From assembly GCA_002688155.1 (NCBI GenBank), contig NZCH01000125.1, positions 1 to 7,577 on the forward strand: a stretch of DNA of 7,577 nt. The letters are read 5' to 3'. Below, in pieces: positions 5,927 through 7,577 of this stretch. The notes below the pieces were generated by a model, which saw nothing but the letters and a program-made list of their open reading frames with translations, did not search any database and was not told the origin of the DNA. Within the stretch, counting starts at the first letter, position 1; each line of letters begins with the position of its first letter. This stretch comes from Phycisphaerae bacterium. Lineage in GTDB: Bacteria; Planctomycetota; Phycisphaerae; Phycisphaerales; Phycisphaeraceae. The translations under genes were made by a program, and so were the position numbers.

Positions 5927-7577
5927 TCACCCTACCGTGACAAGGTGCGGCCGCTCAAGCAGTCCTGCCGGTGTGAGACAGTACTCGTCCCGGTGCGGCG
6001 GCCGATCCAACGCTTGCCTCTCAAAGTCAAACGGCGTCACGGCGCCGCCGCCGCCGGTATCGCGCTTGCGGTGCAACGGGCCCAGCGTGTTGCCTCGGCC
6101 AAGTATGACTTCGATCGTGAGCTTGTGTGTTACGCCCTCGCGGACCGGTAGTTCCAGTTCGTACGGTTGGAACGCGATCGTACCGACCTCGCAACCGTCC
6201 AGGTACACGACCGCACACGCGCCCGACCACTTGGCCAACACCAGCAACAAACGCTCGCCTGCGGTCAGTTTTGGAAAAATGTCGCATTGGTACGTCACAC
6301 CGGCACCGTAGTACGGCATGCCCTGCCGCGTCATGTCGCCAATGCGCAGCTTCGCCGGCGGATCGATCAACGCCGCCGGCCGCGTGCTCGCATCAACTGC
6401 GGTATCGCTGAGCACGAACATGTTCTCGAGTCCGGACCTTGCGCTGTAGTCGACGGTCATCGCCAGTTCATTGCGGCCCCGCTTGAGCCACCGCGGATCC
6501 ACGCGATGTCGACGCAGGCATGGATCAATCCACCAACCCGCATCGCGCTTCAGGTTGATGCGATGTCCGTTCAGTTGTGCGGCGCGCAGGCCGGGCATGT
6601 GTTCGAGTGCGAGCCCGACTCTCCTGGCCGCGCCTGTCCGTACGTTAAAGAGGTATCGCACGCGCACGCCACGCGTCGTCGCTGTCCCGCGCGGCGCCGC
6701 CCAGGGTTGTACGTCGTGGTATCGCCGTGGCGTGATACCCAGTCCAGTGCGCAGCCACGCGTCAGCTTCGAGCGCCTCCATCACGCCTGACCATCGCCGC
6801 CCTGGCGGCTGCACCCGCACCTGATCGAGCACGAGCGGATTCGGTTCCGACAGTTCGTAGTCCCACGCGGCCGGCAGCACAACGCGGCGTAAAACGCGGC
6901 GGCGCCGCACAGGCGCGCCGCGCCGAGCGGCCCGACTCGGCGAGATTGTGAACAGCCCGCTGCCGTGGCCCGGCAACCTCACCGTGAATCGTGTTGCGGC
7001 GTTTGCCAATGTACCAGGCACGTTGTGCACGTCGCCGCTGTGCGCGTCCCACTGCCGCACCTGGCCGCGCGGTTTGACCGTCACGTCACAAGTGACGCCG
7101 CTTGCCCGCGTATTGGCAAGGAACAGGTAGTGCCTTGAACGGTCCCGGCGCAGTTGATGCAACATGTGAGCCGAGCCTCGGCCGCCGAGCCGCACGTTCG
7201 CGTCACCCGCGAGCCTGCGCGCCGCCTCGCGCGGCGTACGAACACATTCGCAGTGTCTTGCCATTTGCTTTGCCCGGTCACTGGGTTTGGCGTCCACCCA
7301 CCTGGGCGGCGCACCGATCCACAACACCCGCCCTTTTCGGCGCACAAACGCTTCAATGAGCGCAAGCGTCTCTGAGCGAATGGTCAACGTGGCCGGCACA
7401 ACCACCGTTCCGTAACGCATCTTTCCAACGACGAGTTGGCCTTCACGCACTTTCGCCCGCCGCGCCATGATCTGCTCATCGCCGAAGTCGAAGCTGATCT
7501 GTTCGGCCAGCAACGTGCGCGTGAGTCGGTGAAACCGCTCCTCGAGCCGGGCAACGTCCGCCGCGCTTCGCCAGCCC
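5927..7577 (-). CDS. Large glycoside-hydrolase-like protein, C-terminal 549 residues (GH106/GH2-type layout, 5' end beyond window)
   Basis: The frame is open from the right edge to a TGA at 5927-5929 and its start lies outside. Counting from the edge, about residues 20-90 hold SFDFGDEQIM, then YGTVVVPATLTIRSETL and GRVLWIGAPP, a Rossmann-like segment seen in the late part of big rhamnosidase-like hydrolases. Then RHYLFLANT and VRQWDAHSGDV (about 149-182) fit the sandwich domain that follows. Two further jelly-roll regions come next: about 300-395 (VRVRYLFNV, AAQLNGHRINL, RGRNELAMTV) and about 420-500 (YYGAGVTYQCDI, VVYLDGCEVG, LTIEVILGRGNTLGPLH). The catalytic barrel must be upstream, so family and substrate cannot be fixed; alpha-L-rhamnosidase-like (GH106) or an unclassified GH2-like enzyme are the main options. 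TTG at 7513 is not a plausible start because similar sequence continues before it. The gene converges on the 4721-5866 gene with a 60-base gap and no clear terminator between them. Confidence 0.8.
   Translation of the reverse strand, partial: GWRSAADVARLEERFHRLTRTLLAEQISFDFGDEQIMARRAKVREGQLVVGKMRYGTVVVPATLTIRSETLALIEAFVRRKGRVLWIGAPPRWVDAKPSDRAKQMARHCECVRTPREAARRLAGDANVRLGGRGSAHMLHQLRRDRSRHYLFLANTRASGVTCDVTVKPRGQVRQWDAHSGDVHNVPGTLANAATRFTVRLPGHGSGLFTISPSRAARRGAPVRRRRVLRRVVLPAAWDYELSEPNPLVLDQVRVQPPGRRWSGVMEALEADAWLRTGLGITPRRYHDVQPWAAPRGTATTRGVRVRYLFNVRTGAARRVGLALEHMPGLRAAQLNGHRINLKRDAGWWIDPCLRRHRVDPRWLKRGRNELAMTVDYSARSGLENMFVLSDTAVDASTRPAALIDPPAKLRIGDMTRQGMPYYGAGVTYQCDIFPKLTAGERLLLVLAKWSGACAVVYLDGCEVGTIAFQPYELELPVREGVTHKLTIEVILGRGNTLGPLHRKRDTGGGGAVTPFDFERQALDRPPHRDEYCLTPAGLLERPHLVTVG

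Noticed and set aside
6127..6824. Overlapping plus-strand frames opposite the large hydrolase gene
   Set aside because: They are rich in Arg, Pro, Thr and Ser, and shift frame against a continuous 549-codon minus-strand frame with domain motifs.
7511..7513. TTG as start codon of the right-hand hydrolase gene
   Set aside because: The frame remains open to the window edge with coding-like sequence (GWRSAADVARLEERFHRL), and the protein would begin in the middle of a domain.
1..7577. tRNA, rRNA, CRISPR array or toxin-antitoxin genes
   Set aside because: No regularly spaced repeats, tRNA-like TTCGANNC context with matching arms, or small paired genes were seen on either strand by eye.

Overview
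The window looks like GC-rich bacterial DNA from a planctomycete-type organism, possibly of the class Phycisphaerae. The basis is family content: a LamG-fold protein with a PEP-CTERM sorting tail, a DUF4838-type secreted protein, a glycoside-hydrolase-like TIM barrel, and the end of a large rhamnosidase-like hydrolase. Weak or absent Shine-Dalgarno sequences before most starts fit this. The assignment is inferred from recognised family patterns and no search was run.

Layout. Positions 1-263 (minus) hold the start of a secreted protein that runs off the left edge. A 36-bp perfect palindrome with a T tract (364-399) is an intrinsic terminator for the next minus-strand gene, a PEP-CTERM/LamG protein (465-1379). 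From about 1400 to 1900 there is a gene-free, partly AT-rich stretch containing several palindromes that may be operators or RNA hairpins. From about 1905 to 2160 on the plus strand lies what looks like the decayed end of a second PEP-CTERM gene. Two plus-strand genes follow, 54 bases apart: an exported 814-residue DUF4838-type protein (2222-4666) and a 381-residue glycoside-hydrolase-like barrel protein (4721-5866). Converging on them from the right edge is the C-terminal 549 residues of a large multidomain hydrolase-like protein (5927-7577, minus).

How they may work together. The content resembles a polysaccharide-utilisation or surface-glycan locus: one protein with a carbohydrate-binding-type fold tagged for exosortase sorting, one exported protein related to alpha-glucuronidases, and two hydrolase-like proteins. 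No exosortase, transporter, regulator or sulfatase is visible here, so substrate and pathway cannot be named. I found no RNA genes, CRISPR arrays or insertion sequences. Nothing here proves a new system. The most unusual items are the decayed PEP-CTERM remnant, the palindrome-rich spacer and the uncharacterised DUF4838/barrel pair.
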